In this document: in pieces, positions 62,866 through 64,000 of the stretch | Layout: every line of letters starts with the position of its first letter | How positions within the stretch are numbered: the stretch's first letter is position 1 | Origin: Rivularia sp034931125 | GTDB lineage: Bacteria > Cyanobacteriota > Cyanobacteriia > Cyanobacteriales > Nostocaceae | Reading direction: 5' to 3' | Assembly (NCBI RefSeq): GCF_034931125.1 | Contig: NZ_JAYGHM010000035.1 | Location: 1-64,000 of the forward strand | Length of the DNA: 64,000 nucleotides | The notes under the pieces: generated by a model | Seen by the model: the letters and a program-made list of their open reading frames with translations, nothing else | What the model was told of the DNA's origin: nothing | Databases searched by the model: none | Position numbers and translations under genes: made by a program

Positions 62866-63282
62866 ATGAAGTTTCTCACAAAAGTTTCGGCTGGTTTGCT
62901 ACTCTCATTCGGATCTATTCTTCTCATGCAAGTAACTGTGGAGGCATTATCGAACAATAATCAAGAAATTGAACAGAAACAGGAAATAGCAGATAAAGCA
63001 TTTGCTGGTGTAGCTTTAGGTTTATCCGGTGTTGGGTTTGGAACTTGGCTGATATTGGGATTGCGTCAGCAACATCAAAGACAGCTAACAAGTCATCTTC
63101 AATCTACTTTTTATCGACTTGTAGAAGAACAAAGAGGACAAATCTCCTTATTACGCTTTGCTAAAGAAGCAGAGATTACAGGAGAAGAAGCCAAATTATT
63201 CTTAGATTCCAAAGCCAAGGAATTTAATGCTACTTTCGACCATCATCACAATGGTGGGGTTTATTATCACTTTCATCTTTGA
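62866..63282 (+). CDS. Membrane protein with a winged-helix-like C-terminus (paralogue 1)
   Basis: A 138-aa protein: signal-like helix 1 (about 8-27, GLLLSFGSILLMQVTVEALS), a short polar loop, helix 2 (about 47-66, GVALGLSGVGFGTWLILGLR), then a cytoplasmic part (SHLQSTFYRLVEEQRGQISL, AEITGEEAKLFLDSKAKEFN) that patterns like a small helical DNA- or protein-binding domain, ending in a His-rich tail. Function unknown. It is a tandem paralogue of the next gene. Confidence 0.75.
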   Translation: MKFLTKVSAGLLLSFGSILLMQVTVEALSNNNQEIEQKQEIADKAFAGVALGLSGVGFGTWLILGLRQQHQRQLTSHLQSTFYRLVEEQRGQISLLRFAKEAEITGEEAKLFLDSKAKEFNATFDHHHNGGVYYHFHL

Positions 63283-63557
63283 ACGGGTGTATTTATTTTA
63301 ATTCTGTTTTGTTTTAATTAACTTGTGGAAACGTTGCAATAAGCGCGTTTCCCCATAAAACAAAAGCATTTAATTTTAAGAGTATATGTAATTAATATTT
63401 TTTTAATTTCAGTAACAATACTGATTTAGCAAGAAAATATCCCAGGTAGCCACATCTTTGACACTTTAGAGCGAGTGATAATTTGATGATTTATGACTGG
63501 AAGCTTTGATGAAGTGAGGTTAGAATCAACCTTAAAAGTTAAAACTTTAAAAATATT

Positions 63558-64000
63558 ATGAAAACTGCTGAGAAGTTAGCTGCTGGTTGGTTAATTACAT
63601 TAGGGTTTATGATGACAACACTATCAGCCCACGCAATGATAAATAAACATTTAATGTATAAAGATCTAATTGGCGAGCATGATTATATCAATGATTATGC
63701 AGTAGCACAACTAGATACCACAGCAGTGAATGGAATTATTTTCGGCTTACCCAGCTTAGCTTTAGGTGGATGGTTAGCTTTGGGAATGCGTCGTCAAGGG
63801 AAACAAGAAAAAAATGCGATCGCACAACAAATGAATCTTCACCTGCAATCGATGTTTTATCGCATGATAGCCGAAAACGAAGGACGCATCACAGTTTTAG
63901 GCTTTGCCATGCAGTCACAGCTACCACCAGCCACCGCTAGAGAATTCCTAGACGACCAAGCCAAGCAATTTAACGCTAACTTTAAAGTAAGTGAAGACGG
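63558..64000 (+). CDS. Membrane protein paralogue 2, cut by window end
   Basis: At least 147 residues from the ATG at 63558; the 3' end is outside the window. Same plan as the previous gene: signal-like N-terminus (MKTAEKLAAGWLITLGFMMT), a loop, a helix (FGLPSLALGGWLALGMRRQ) and LHLQSMFYRMIAENEGRITV, ATAREFLDDQAKQFNANFK. Blocks HLQS-FYR, G-I--L-FA and A--FLD--AK-FNA-F are shared. A tandem duplication, diverged in the loop. Function unknown. Confidence 0.8.
   Translation, partial: MKTAEKLAAGWLITLGFMMTTLSAHAMINKHLMYKDLIGEHDYINDYAVAQLDTTAVNGIIFGLPSLALGGWLALGMRRQGKQEKNAIAQQMNLHLQSMFYRMIAENEGRITVLGFAMQSQLPPATAREFLDDQAKQFNANFKVSED

Noticed and set aside
1..64000. tRNA, rRNA, tmRNA or known riboswitches
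   Set aside because: Looked for T-loop-like GGTTCGA-ATCC patterns and conserved RNA blocks by eye and found none; a covariance search (tRNAscan, Rfam) would be decisive.

Overview
The window is from a cyanobacterium, probably a filamentous, Nostocales-like one. The evidence is chlM (chlorophyll synthesis), CP12 (Calvin-cycle regulator), two Amt ammonium transporters, very frequent GCGATCGC-type (HIP1) octamers, many large PAS/CHASE2 histidine kinases, a CHAT/haemagglutinin locus, and abundant heptamer arrays and palindromic dispersed repeats. I recognised no rRNA, tRNA, CRISPR array or intact transposase. Two runs of N (34284-34676 and 60488-60646) are assembly gaps, and both lie inside repeats.

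Layout. 0-13 kb: recG, a TerB-like acidic protein, a CDF metal transporter, a very large receiver-PAS-histidine kinase, guaA and small cyanobacterial genes. 13-18 kb: CP12, a FIST-domain protein, a metallophosphoesterase, trmB and upp. 18-22.8 kb is decayed accessory DNA: inverted repeats, a small antitoxin-like ORF, higBA, a Ser/Thr kinase fused to an FGE/C-type-lectin-fold domain, and several gene remnants. 22.2-34 kb is a + strand signalling and surface locus: a decayed haemagglutinin-like pseudogene, an intact secreted haemagglutinin-like exoprotein, a TPR-CHAT protease-like protein, a secreted DUF928 protein with 22-residue repeats, a CHASE2 hybrid kinase and a translationally coupled receiver-kinase. 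34-39 kb: repeats, a DUF4278-like protein, tex and a repeat-rich gene graveyard. 39-49 kb: PfkB-type kinase, exported and membrane proteins, zinc peptidase, hydrolases, a Uma2 protein with an in-frame palindrome, ispH and an amt gene. 49-60 kb: an RND efflux pair with a divergent PadR regulator, a cation/proton antiporter, a second amt gene and purE. 60-64 kb: nagA, chlM and two tandem paralogous membrane proteins, the second cut by the window end.

Points worth most attention: (1) the 3' end of the kinase-FGE gene has the codon signature of a diversity-generating-retroelement variable region, with no reverse transcriptase in the window; (2) the exoprotein/CHAT/DUF928/CHASE2 kinase locus looks like one sensing, surface and protease module; (3) repeats have entered coding sequence in frame in the large kinase and in the Uma2 gene; (4) a twin-hairpin element occurs twice with compensatory stem changes and identical spacing; (5) one inverted-repeat family sits exactly at the broken ends of two unrelated gene remnants; (6) heptamer arrays supply stop codons and C-terminal tails to several proteins.
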